DNA of 36,527 nt, taken from the NCBI GenBank assembly GCA_902783515.1, contig CACZRK010000170.1:1-36527 (forward strand), in the 5' to 3' direction. The stretch is from an uncultured Coriobacteriaceae bacterium. GTDB taxonomy: Bacteria; Actinomycetota; Coriobacteriia; Coriobacteriales; UMGS124. The notes under the pieces are model-generated. The model was not told the origin of the DNA. It saw only the letters and a program-made list of their open reading frames with translations, and ran no database searches. A program made the translations under genes and the position numbers. Shown here one piece after another: positions 24,677 to 32,115 of this stretch; the first letter of the stretch is position 1, and every line of letters begins with the position of its first letter.

Positions 24677-26503
24677 ATGAGCACAGAAATGACGGGTATG
24701 GGGGAGTCGATCGACCGTCGGGACTTCATCGGTCGCGCGGCCGCCGTGGGTGCCGCAGCGGCCGCGGCGGGCGTGGCGGGGGGCGCTGCGGGCGTCGCCC
24801 AGGCCGCGCAGCAGAAGACGTCGGCGCAGGCGGACGCATCGACAGAGGATGCGCCGGCGCCCCGGGATATCATGCCGGGCGACCTGAGCGCGCTGCCGAC
24901 GCCGCCGGCCATCACAGCCGATCAGATCAAGGTGACCAAGGACTGCGACGTGCTTGTCATCGGCGCGGGCATCTCCGGCCTTGCCGCCGCGCGCTCCGCG
25001 GTCGAGGCCGGCGCCAAGGTCATTGTCATGGAGAAGAACGCCCAGATCGAGATCCACGGTTTCGGTTGCGGTGTCGTGAACAGCTCGCTGGCGACTGACC
25101 ACGGTATTGTGGTCGACCCCGTCGCCGTGATGAACGAGTACGAGCGCCGCAGCTATGGCCGCGTGAATATGCAGCTCGTGAGCCTGTGGGCGAACCACTC
25201 CGGTGAGGTCTTTGACTGGTACAGCTCGGTTGCCGACGACTTCGTCAAAGAGAATATGACGCTCAACTTCTACCCGCCGTTCGAGGAGCACGACACGACC
25301 AAGGACCAGTTCCAAACGTTCCTTGGCTGCATCGACTTCAAGGAGGACCCGCTCAAGCAGTTCGATGTGGCCCCTTGGACGAAGCTTGGCCAGCTGAACC
25401 AGGCGAAGGCCGAGGAGGAGGGCGTCGAGTTCGTTTTCTCGACGGCTGCCCAGGAGCTCACGACCGATGCCACTGGACGGGTGACCGGTGCGATCGGCAT
25501 GGACGAGAATGGGGACTACCTGCAGGTCAACGCGAGCAAGGGCGTCGTCCTCACGACAGGCGGCTTCTGCCAGTTTGGCGCGGGCGCCGAGGTCATGTGC
25601 AAGGTGTTCACGCCCAACATGTACAAGAACTACCGGCTCATCAAGGGCGAGGAACCGAGCTGGCAGGAGATGTTCACGGTGAACCCCGGCCCCATCCAGG
25701 GGGCCACGGGCGATGGGCAGCTCATGGCCATCTGGGTCGGCGGCCAGATGGACCCGTTCGCGGACGCCGGCATGGGGTCGTGCGAGTCCGCGATTGGTGG
25801 CACGGTGGCTCTCACCGTGAACAAGAACGGCGAGCGGTTCCACAACGAGGACATCGGCATCTGGGAGAAGCACGACCAGGTCATGCGTCAGCCCGGGCAG
25901 ATTTGTTACGACATCATCGACGCGAACTGGCGCGACCGCCTGCCGTACCAGGCAACCGGCCACCGCAACTTTGATTATCACGAGCACCAGGTCGCGAAGG
26001 GCTTTGACGGCATCACATACGTGAACACGTTCAATGACGAGTTCCTGTCCGCGGTCGGCAACCCCGAGGGCATCACGCCGTCGCTCGACCGTCATGCCGG
26101 AACCGTCTACGCAGCGGACACGCTGGAGGAGCTCGCCGAGATTATCGGCGTTCCCACGGACGCGTTTCTGGCGACGGTTGCCCGCTACAACGAGTTGGCC
26201 GCCCAGGGGCATGATGAGGACTTCGGCTGCGACCCGCAGAAGCTCTTCCCGATTGATACCCCGCCGTTCATCGCGTGCAGCGCCACCGCCTCGCCGAACT
26301 TCGCGGCGTACGCAGGCCTTGTCACGAACGGCAGGCTGGAGGTCGTGAACAAGGACGGCCAGCCCATCGGGGGCTTGTGGGCAGCCGGCAATTGCTGCGG
26401 CGGAAAGTTCGGACCGAGCTACTTTACGCCGATCCCCGGCATGAACCACGGCAACGGGATCACGCACGGCTATTACGCTGGCCTCTACGCTGCGCAGGCG
26501 TAG
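24677..26503 (+). CDS. FP8: Tat-exported FAD-dependent reductase
   Basis: A 608-residue protein. The ATG at 24677 follows AGGGGG by six bases. The Tat motif IDRRDFIGRAA (R14-R15) is followed by a very Ala-rich hydrophobic stretch, a Pro/Thr linker, and the FAD fingerprint GAGISG (96-101). The usual G-G-N/S-S after the fold is replaced by IHGFGCGVVNSS, so this is a divergent branch. The body has LTTGGFCQFGAG and TGDGQLMA. Near the C-terminus lies AAGNCCGGKFG with an adjacent Cys pair, then MNHGNGITHGYYAG. There is no FMN_bind domain. Classical fumarate reductase residues are not evident. It is divergent from LuxR5, its likely regulator. The substrate is unknown. Confidence 0.9.
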   Translation: MSTEMTGMGESIDRRDFIGRAAAVGAAAAAAGVAGGAAGVAQAAQQKTSAQADASTEDAPAPRDIMPGDLSALPTPPAITADQIKVTKDCDVLVIGAGISGLAAARSAVEAGAKVIVMEKNAQIEIHGFGCGVVNSSLATDHGIVVDPVAVMNEYERRSYGRVNMQLVSLWANHSGEVFDWYSSVADDFVKENMTLNFYPPFEEHDTTKDQFQTFLGCIDFKEDPLKQFDVAPWTKLGQLNQAKAEEEGVEFVFSTAAQELTTDATGRVTGAIGMDENGDYLQVNASKGVVLTTGGFCQFGAGAEVMCKVFTPNMYKNYRLIKGEEPSWQEMFTVNPGPIQGATGDGQLMAIWVGGQMDPFADAGMGSCESAIGGTVALTVNKNGERFHNEDIGIWEKHDQVMRQPGQICYDIIDANWRDRLPYQATGHRNFDYHEHQVAKGFDGITYVNTFNDEFLSAVGNPEGITPSLDRHAGTVYAADTLEELAEIIGVPTDAFLATVARYNELAAQGHDEDFGCDPQKLFPIDTPPFIACSATASPNFAAYAGLVTNGRLEVVNKDGQPIGGLWAAGNCCGGKFGPSYFTPIPGMNHGNGITHGYYAGLYAAQA

Positions 26504-26530
26504 TGATGTCCTGAGGCTTCGCTCCCTGAT

Positions 26531-26587
26531 GCCTCCCCGGCCGTCGGGCATTCGCGGCCACACGCGGGTGTCCGACGTCGGGGAGGC
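26531..26587. terminator. Terminator hairpin between convergent FP8 and the MocR gene
   Basis: GCCTCCCCG (26531-26539) pairs with CGGGGAGGC (26579-26587), with a further CGTCGG/CCGACG arm inside after a small bulge. It is followed by TTCTCGTCTC, a weak T-rich tail. It lies 28 bases after the FP8 stop. Confidence 0.6.
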
Positions 26588-26600
26588 TTCTCGTCTCGGC

Positions 26601-28064
26601 CTACCCCCGCGGGAACCACGCTCGCCGCAGCGCGGCGACGCCGGGCGCGACGTCCTTGACGGCGATCGACGAGAACCCCAGCAGCAGCCTGCCGCGCGGG
26701 GCGGCGCGGGTGAACCAGTACGGTTCGGCGGCGTAGACCCGCGCGCCCTGCGCCAACGCGGACGCCAGCAGCTCTGGGTAGCCCATGCCGTTGCAGACGG
26801 TCGCGAACAGGTGCATCCCCGCATTGGCGCCTCGCAGCTCGAGCTGGGTCCCGTCAAACTCCCGCAGGAGGGCGTCGAGCAGCGCGTCGTGGCCGTGCCG
26901 TAGCCTCGTGCCCAGCCTGCGCACGTGTCGCTCGTACTCGCCGCCGTCTATCAGGCGGGCAAGCAGCTCCTGCTCGATGACCGACACCTCCGTCATGGCC
27001 AGTGAGAACGCGTCATAGTAGCGGCTCATGAGGTCGGGCGGGATCACGAGATAGGCGACGCGCAATGCCGGCGAGAGGGTCTTTGAGAAGTTGCCGAGAT
27101 AGATGACGCGCCGCCCGCCATCAAGCGACTGGAGCGAAGGGACCGGATCGACGTCGTAGCGGTACTCGCTGCACGAGTCATCCTCCAGGACCCACGCGTT
27201 GTCTTCGTGTGCCCATGCGAGCAGCCCCGCACGCACGTCAGCGCGCATCACCTCGCCAGTCGGGAACTGATGCGAGGGCGTGGCGAAGAGCAGACTGGCC
27301 CCCGATGATCGCACGCCGTCAAGGAAGGCTTGGGCGCCCTGGTCGCTGGGGACGCCGACGACGCGGAAGCCCATGCCACGGCTTACGTCAGGGAACACCC
27401 GATAGCCTGGTTCCTCGCCCGCGACGACGCCATCTCTTGGGGCAAAGAGGCGCAACACGCGCGCTATTGCCGCGGCCGTTCCGGGCATGATCACCACCTG
27501 CGTCGGATCGCAGGTGATCCCACGAGCGCGCCTCAGGTAGGCGCACAGGGATCGCTGCAGGTGGCTGGGCCGCGACTCGTCAAGGTAGCGAGCGGCCAGG
27601 CCCGGCTCGTCTCGCATGACGTCCCGCGCGGCTGACAGCCAGACGTCGGAGGGGAACGATCCCTCGGGGAGCTGCGCGAAAGCAAAATCGTACGTGACGC
27701 GAGCGTCGGAGCCGAACTGCGAGAAAAACGCGCCTCGCCCCGCGGGCTCCTTCGGTGGCGCCGTCGGCGCGCTCGTTGCCGTCGTCTGCAGGAACCTTGC
27801 GTCCAGGGGGCGCACGACGAATCCCGATTGCGGCACGTTCTCAACGTAGCCCTCCACCTCAAGCTGCAAGTACGCTCGCTCGACCGTCGGCCGTGAGACG
27901 CCCGCGTCCTGCGCGAGCTGCCGCAGTGAGGGGAGCCTATCTCCGCCGACGAGCGCGCCGGACGAGACGAAAGCGCAGATCTCACGGTATATCTGCTGGT
28001 AGACGGGTACGTCGCTTGCCCTGTCAACGTGTACGTCGAGCCTTCTGCCGCCCACGTTCCTCAT
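26601..28064 (-). CDS. MocR/PdxR-type regulator (GntR HTH fused to aminotransferase fold)
   Basis: A 487-residue protein. Residues about 17-85 are a GntR winged helix (VPVYQQIYREICAFVSSGAL, RLPSLRQLAQDAGVSRPTVE). Residues about 120-487 form a fold-type-I aminotransferase domain: LEDDSCSEY (292-300) supplies the PLP-ring aspartate and GNFSKTLSPALRVAY the Schiff-base lysine, K328. MocR proteins use PLP or PLP-amine adducts as effector and are usually regulators rather than enzymes. It is divergent from the 11-haem cytochrome gene, and an ATTCTGGC direct repeat lies in the 155-base gap, so control of the cytochrome is likely. It is the only cytoplasmic effector-sensing regulator here besides MerR. 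GGAG lies seven bases before the start. Confidence 0.92.
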   Translation of the reverse strand: MRNVGGRRLDVHVDRASDVPVYQQIYREICAFVSSGALVGGDRLPSLRQLAQDAGVSRPTVERAYLQLEVEGYVENVPQSGFVVRPLDARFLQTTATSAPTAPPKEPAGRGAFFSQFGSDARVTYDFAFAQLPEGSFPSDVWLSAARDVMRDEPGLAARYLDESRPSHLQRSLCAYLRRARGITCDPTQVVIMPGTAAAIARVLRLFAPRDGVVAGEEPGYRVFPDVSRGMGFRVVGVPSDQGAQAFLDGVRSSGASLLFATPSHQFPTGEVMRADVRAGLLAWAHEDNAWVLEDDSCSEYRYDVDPVPSLQSLDGGRRVIYLGNFSKTLSPALRVAYLVIPPDLMSRYYDAFSLAMTEVSVIEQELLARLIDGGEYERHVRRLGTRLRHGHDALLDALLREFDGTQLELRGANAGMHLFATVCNGMGYPELLASALAQGARVYAAEPYWFTRAAPRGRLLLGFSSIAVKDVAPGVAALRRAWFPRG

Positions 28065-28076
28065 ACGGGGGACTCC

Positions 28077-28130
28077 ATTCTGGCCAGATTAGAATAAGGA
28101 ATTCTGGCTATCAGAGAATGACCATATACC
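28077..28130 (+). promoter_or_regulatory. Direct repeat and candidate promoter of the cytochrome gene
   Basis: ATTCTGGC occurs at 28077-28084 and 28101-28108, start-to-start 24 bp, about two helical turns. The second copy overlaps TTCTGG (28102-28107), which is 17 bp from TATACC (28125-28130), a plausible -35/-10 pair. MocR proteins often bind direct repeats at their target promoters, so this is a reasonable operator. Confidence 0.5.
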
Positions 28131-28219
28131 TCATACGATGGACTGGCAACGATCGTCGGCCACATCGGCGCGCAGACGGCGCGCGGAGCGGCGGGCGGTC
28201 GGGATGGAAGGGGGAGATC

Positions 28220-29722
28220 GTGGGGAAGAGGGGTACGGACGTGGGCTCTCCGGGGCCCATGAGGGCGAGGCGTCTGGCCGTGGCCGCGACGGTGGCGGCC
28301 ATGGTCGCCGTTGTCGCGTGCCTCGGCGCGCCGAGGGGTGCCGCCGTCGCCGATCGCGTGGCGTCCGCAGCTGAGGGAGACGGCGAGACGGCCCACGCGG
28401 TCGCGATGAGCTCCCTGGACGCGGGGGGCTCCTCCGCCGACGTCGACGCCGCGGCCGACGGGCAGGGCACGACCGACGCGGGCGACGACGACCTCGCGGC
28501 GGCCCGCGAGGCGTATGCCAAGGCGACGCCGCAGGCGAGCGGCACGTGCTACGAGTGTCACGCGAACGAGGACCTGCTGCGAGCGTCGCTGTCCGACAAG
28601 GACGATGACGCCTCCAAATACCTTGTCGACGAGAGCTTCGTCACAAGCACGCACGGCATGCTCGGGTGCACGTACTGTCACGGGGGACATTCGGACGAGA
28701 CTGACGCACGGGCGGCGATGGCAGGCATGAATGCGACGCCGACCGCCGACGGCGGCCAGGCGGTGTGCGGTCGGTGCCACCAAGGGGTGGTCGACACCTT
28801 CAAGACGAGCCTGCACTTCAACACGACCGGCATCAAAAACGCCTGGGACGCACGACTGGCGCCCTCAGAAGAGGCGCTGGGCACTGACCTGTCAGCGCAG
28901 TACTACCATCACGACGGGTATGACGGCGCCTGCATCGATTGCCACGCGACATGTGGCGAATGCCACGTGCGCAGCGCCAAGGACGCCATCGACCCCGACG
29001 CCGGGCTCACGAGGGGGCACGACTTCGTCGATCTGACCGACAACGCCGACATCACGTACACGTGTCTCTCATGCCATGCCGGGTCGATCGCGGGCTGCTT
29101 CACCGACTATGACGTGCACGGGCCCTCCGGGGCGAACATGAACTGCATGGACTGCCACAACATAGGGGAGATTCATGGCGACGGCACGAGCTATCAGACG
29201 ATGTCGCATTCCGGGGCCATCACGACCGAATGTACCGACTGCCATGACGCCTCCTCGCTTTCGGGAGAATGGCATTCCGACACGCACCTTGCCAAAAACG
29301 AGTGCTGGGCGTGCCACACGAGCACCTACCGCACATGCACCTCGTGCCATGGATGGGCTGCCGAAACGCGAGGGGACGTGCCGATCGAGATGAGCGAGCA
29401 GTGCTTCCTTGGCTATGACGCGGCTGATGGCAAGATCACGACGCTCGCAAAGGCGCCGGTGGACGAGGGGATGCTTGGCGACGTCTCTGACCTCGCGTTG
29501 GATGACGACCTTCTCAACGCTGGTAGCACCTGGTATCCCGCGTTCACGCACGGTGTGATCGTTCCGCAGCCAGACCAAGACTTTTGCGATCGCTGCCACG
29601 GTGCGGGAACCGCGTTGCTTGACGAGGATGACCTCCAGTATCCGGATTGGGAGAAAGGCCAGGTTGTGGGGAGTCTGCCTGAGGTATGCGCGAGTGACTA
29701 TGGCGGGCAGGCCGCGTCCTGA
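28220..29722 (+). CDS. 11-haem c-type cytochrome, possible lipoprotein
   Basis: A 500-residue protein from the GTG at 28220 (GGGGGAG just upstream) or 487 residues from the ATG at 28259. A basic start and the hydrophobic stretch LAVAATVAAMVAVVAC form an export signal; VVAC fits a lipobox, which would tether the protein to the outer face of the membrane. A low-complexity Ala/Asp/Gly linker follows. The rest carries eleven CxxCH haem motifs: CYECH, CTYCH, CGRCH, CIDCH, CGECH, CLSCH, CMDCH, CTDCH, CWACH, CTSCH and CDRCH, two of them (CIDCH, CGECH) only two residues apart. There is no CxxCK as in NrfA. The spread of motifs suggests an electron conduit. It is the only haem protein in the window and may feed the exported reductases lacking an FMN domain (inference). 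It is divergent from the MocR gene. Confidence 0.9.
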   Translation: MGKRGTDVGSPGPMRARRLAVAATVAAMVAVVACLGAPRGAAVADRVASAAEGDGETAHAVAMSSLDAGGSSADVDAAADGQGTTDAGDDDLAAAREAYAKATPQASGTCYECHANEDLLRASLSDKDDDASKYLVDESFVTSTHGMLGCTYCHGGHSDETDARAAMAGMNATPTADGGQAVCGRCHQGVVDTFKTSLHFNTTGIKNAWDARLAPSEEALGTDLSAQYYHHDGYDGACIDCHATCGECHVRSAKDAIDPDAGLTRGHDFVDLTDNADITYTCLSCHAGSIAGCFTDYDVHGPSGANMNCMDCHNIGEIHGDGTSYQTMSHSGAITTECTDCHDASSLSGEWHSDTHLAKNECWACHTSTYRTCTSCHGWAAETRGDVPIEMSEQCFLGYDAADGKITTLAKAPVDEGMLGDVSDLALDDDLLNAGSTWYPAFTHGVIVPQPDQDFCDRCHGAGTALLDEDDLQYPDWEKGQVVGSLPEVCASDYGGQAAS

Positions 29723-30028
29723 TTGCATTTGGTTGCGCATGGCAGCAGTTGATAGCAGACCCGATAGCAGCTGACGCGATGGGCGCTTGCGTGCGACGGA
29801 TGACGCGTTGCCCGTCGCAAGGCGCAGATTCTCGAGAAGACATGCATGCCAGGGGGTCCGACGTGGGGTGAGCATACCCACAGTTGGGCCACTGGCATGC
29901 GCGGCGCCCGCTTGTCGCCGTTTGCCGTGTCGGATGCACGTGACGCGTGGCCGTTCCCGCTGACGTTGGCGTGGCCGCTCCACGGTAAGCGGCCGGATTC
30001 CGCCCTTGATAGACCTATGAGAAATAGC
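29723..30028. other. Intergenic region after the cytochrome gene
   Basis: About 300 bases without a supported gene. TGCGACGG (29792-29799) and CCGTCGCA (29812-29819) make an 8-bp hairpin 70 bases past the cytochrome stop, a possible terminator without a T-run. A TTGATA hexamer at 30006-30011 could be the -35 box of the toxin-antitoxin promoter. Confidence 0.5.
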
Positions 30029-30047
30029 GATACCATGCTATGGTATC
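30029..30047 (+). promoter_or_regulatory. Operator of the toxin-antitoxin operon
   Basis: GATACCAT (30029-30036) and ATGGTATC (30040-30047) are perfect inverted repeats around GCT, 29 bases upstream of the antitoxin start and 17 bp from a TTGATA hexamer. This is the expected place and form for an autoregulatory RelB-type binding site. Confidence 0.65.
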
Positions 30048-30075
30048 TATCATACAACCGAAAGGAGGGTTGCCC

Positions 30076-30471
30076 ATGCCTGCTGCCTCAATGGCGGGTG
30101 GTGCGCCGAAGAGCGTGCAGATGAACGTCCGGCTTGATCGCGAGGACAAGCGGCGCGGTGACGCGGCGCTTGCGGCCATGGGCTTCACGCCGACCCAGGC
30201 GGTGAAGTCGCTGTGGGCGCTTGCGGCCGGTGACGCGAAGGATCTTGACTTCGTGAGCGAGCTGCTGCGTCGCGGCCGAGACCGGCAGCTCGCGACGGCG
30301 AGCGACGGGACGACGGGCGAGGCCGACGACGTGCTCGCCCGTGGGTGGGCGCTGTACGAGGATGCCTGCAAGGAGGTCGGCGTCAGCGGGGGCGCGGATC
30401 ACGGGCGCGCCGACGACGAGCTTCTCGAGCAGGCGCTGCTCGACAGGTACGGCGAGGGGCGTGCGTCATGA
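30076..30471 (+). CDS. RelB/DinJ-like antitoxin
   Basis: A 131-residue protein with AAAGGAGG seven bases before the ATG. Residues about 13-50 match the ribbon-helix-helix of RelB/DinJ antitoxins (SVQMNVRLDREDKRRGDAAL, then MGFTPTQAVKSLWALAA). The C-terminal half is acidic and likely disordered until it wraps the toxin. It overlaps the toxin start by four bases (ATGA), typical of translational coupling. Pairing a RelB-type antitoxin with a PIN toxin rather than a RelE/YafQ type is a mixed arrangement. It should repress its own promoter through the inverted repeat at 30029-30047. Confidence 0.85.
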   Translation: MPAASMAGGAPKSVQMNVRLDREDKRRGDAALAAMGFTPTQAVKSLWALAAGDAKDLDFVSELLRRGRDRQLATASDGTTGEADDVLARGWALYEDACKEVGVSGGADHGRADDELLEQALLDRYGEGRAS

Positions 30472-30962
30472 GCGGGAATCAGGAGTGCATCGTCATCGAC
30501 ACGAACGTCTGGCTTGACAACTACATCCCGCATCGCGCGGGGCATGCGGACGCGCAGCGGCTTCTCGCGTGCGCGCGTTCCTGCGACGTCCAGCTCCTGT
30601 ACGCCGTGGAGAGCGTCAAGGACGTCTTCTACGTGATCGCCGCCGACTTCAAGGCGACGGTGAGGGCACAGGCCGGTCACGTCGGGGACGCCGAGGAGGC
30701 GGTCGCCCAGCAGCTCGCATGGTCGTGCGTCGAGAACATGCGGACGCTTGCCAACGCGATCGGCGCGGACGAGTCAGACGTCTGGCTTGCCGCGAAGTAC
30801 CGCTCGCTGCACGGCGACCTTGAGGACAACCTGGTGCTTGCGGCGACGAAGCGCGCCGGCGCGGACTACCTCGTCACGGGTGACCGCGCCTTCATCGAGA
30901 AGGCCACCGTGCCCGCGCTGACGCCGCGTGACTGGCTGGTGCTGCACGAGGCCGAGCGCTAG
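30468..30962 (+). CDS. PIN-domain ribonuclease toxin
   Basis: A 164-residue PIN-domain protein. The acidic metal-binding residues are in place: D11 (IVIDTNVWLD), E48 (YAVESVKDVFY), D120 (GDLEDNLVLAAT) and D139 (LVTGDRAF). Proteins of this family cleave RNA in a Mg2+/Mn2+-dependent way and are held inactive by the upstream antitoxin. The ATG overlaps the antitoxin stop (ATGA), with GGCGAGGGG upstream. Nothing looks truncated. It probably acts as a stabilising or stress module in a region that is otherwise prone to gene loss. Confidence 0.88.
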   Translation: MSGNQECIVIDTNVWLDNYIPHRAGHADAQRLLACARSCDVQLLYAVESVKDVFYVIAADFKATVRAQAGHVGDAEEAVAQQLAWSCVENMRTLANAIGADESDVWLAAKYRSLHGDLEDNLVLAATKRAGADYLVTGDRAFIEKATVPALTPRDWLVLHEAER

Positions 30963-31366
30963 GCGACGCCCGCGGGTCCGGGGCGAGGCGACGGGCGTCT
31001 GGATTCTCGGGCAGCTCGTCGTCGACTTGCTTGCGCCTGCGCCCGCGCCCCGGCTCACGCGTGCACGTCACGCTCGTGGGGCTTGAGGAGATGTGCGAGT
31101 GGGTGTGCGTCGGGCTCACCGCTATCGTTGTACGGGAGTGTTCGAGCGGGTGCGTGCCGATTTGCCGCCGTTGTTGTGCGCGCGATAGATGGCTGGTGGT
31201 CTGTCGTGCACGAGCGTGAGAAGAACGCGCTTCTTAACGTGTCTTCCAATAGGCGCTCGCTCGGAAAATCGCCGACGAATCATTCGGAAAATCGTTGATG
31301 GCCTATTCGGAAAATAATCGATGAGCCATTGGGCGATGTGGCGAGTCGGCGTTTACGTGCCCGCCA
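30963..31366. other. Intergenic region with short tandem repeats
   Basis: About 400 bases with no supported gene. The only structure I see is the set of three 23-bp repeats at 31261-31329. The composition drops in GC around the repeats. Confidence 0.6.
31261..31329. repeat. Three tandem 23-bp repeats (TCGGAAAAT units)
   Basis: TCGGAAAAT begins at 31261, 31284 and 31307, giving exactly 23-bp units. The rest of each unit is looser, sharing a GA.G centre and ending CAT, TAT and CAT. There are too few copies and the spacers are too short for CRISPR. An iteron-like or binding-site array, or a remnant, is possible. Confidence 0.75.
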
Positions 31367-31615
31367 CTATGGCTCGACGCCATGGGCGCCAGAGGTCCCG
31401 GCGCTGTCGTCAGACCTCCCATCACCTTTGGCCAGCGCGGCTTGACTCTCCTGATAGCGCCGGCTGTATAACTTCCACGGGTTAGAGGGGACCGTGATGC
31501 CGCTCGCCGTGAGACATGCGAGCGTTAGGCTGTGCACGCTCGCGGCATAGTTGATGACGTCCGAGTCTACTTGCTCGCTGGTAACGATCGCCAGGTGCGA
31601 CACTTTGAAGGGCAT
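31367..31615 (-). CDS. Small ORF of unknown function, possibly a fragment
   Basis: An 82-residue frame (starts MPFKVSHLAIVTSEQVDSD). The composition is protein-like: a mixed amphipathic body with SNPWKLYSRRYQESQ, then a Gly/Ser-rich tail. I do not recognise it. There is no Shine-Dalgarno site at the ATG, and the frame is open upstream into the reductase remnant on the other strand, so it may be a piece of a foreign gene joined to that remnant. Confidence 0.35.
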   Translation of the reverse strand: MPFKVSHLAIVTSEQVDSDVINYAASVHSLTLACLTASGITVPSNPWKLYSRRYQESQAALAKGDGRSDDSAGTSGAHGVEP

Positions 31616-31632
31616 TCGACTGACACGGGTGG

Positions 31633-31977
31633 AAACTGTCCGGCCAGCTTGACGCCTACAACGCTGCGTGCGACGCAGGCGAGGATGCGGACTTCGGCAA
31701 GGATGCGAAGTATCTCGTCAAGATGGACAAGGCGCCGTACTACGCCGTGCTCGCATACTCGTTCATCAGCGCGATCTCGGGCGGGATCAAGACGGATGCG
31801 GATTTCGCGGTCACCCGCGCGGATGGCTCGGAGACCCCCGGTCTCTATGCGGTGGGCATTGCGAGCAGCCGCGAGTTCTGGGGGGACTACTATCCCGGCG
31901 CCCTCGCGATCACGCTCTGCACGCACGGTGGGTTCGTTGCCGGGCGGAACGCGGCGGCGTATGCGCTGGGGAAGTAG
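31633..31977 (+). pseudogene. C-terminal remnant of a flavoprotein reductase
   Basis: The last 114 codons of an FP-type reductase: KLSGQLDAYNAACDAGEDAD, then FGKDAKYLV, APYYAV, a substrate-domain strand, PGLYAVGIASSREFWGDYYP and the closing HGGFVAGRNAAAYALGK with TAG at 31975-31977. A TGA lies just before the match (31621-31623), and no Tat signal, Rossmann fold or body is present. It is convergent with LuxR6. The junction at about 31620-31633 marks where unrelated sequence was joined. Confidence 0.8.
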
Positions 31978-32024
31978 GCGAGTCTCTGTTTCTGATCCTG
32001 CATGTAGCATACGGTAGCTGATGG

Positions 32025-32061
32025 TTGCGCGCGGTTGCCCACGACGGGCTGCCGCGCGCAA
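32025..32061. terminator. Strong hairpin between the reductase remnant and LuxR6
   Basis: TTGCGCGCGGTTGCCC (32025-32040) pairs with GGGCTGCCGCGCGCAA (32046-32061) around ACGAC, with one mismatch and one G-T pair. There is no T-run. It lies 55 bases past the LuxR6 stop and 48 bases past the remnant's stop. Confidence 0.55.
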
Positions 32062-32115
32062 TCGTGTGTGATGTGCGCCGGGTGTGGCTATGCTCCCGCC
32101 GAGCGGAGCGCGGTG

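Noticed and set aside
24605..26857. A 750-codon open frame on the minus strand across FP8
   Set aside because: It is an antisense shadow caused by high GC and third-position bias. It shows no recognisable domain, while FP8 on the other strand is a clear flavoprotein.
28220..29722. NrfA-type nitrite reductase
   Set aside because: There are eleven CxxCH motifs rather than five haems, and no CxxCK catalytic motif.
29723..30028. tRNA or small RNA gene after the cytochrome
   Set aside because: No cloverleaf or conserved T-loop could be drawn; only short hairpins are seen.
31261..31329. CRISPR array
   Set aside because: Only three 23-bp units with a conserved part of 9 bp; no repeat-spacer structure and no cas genes.
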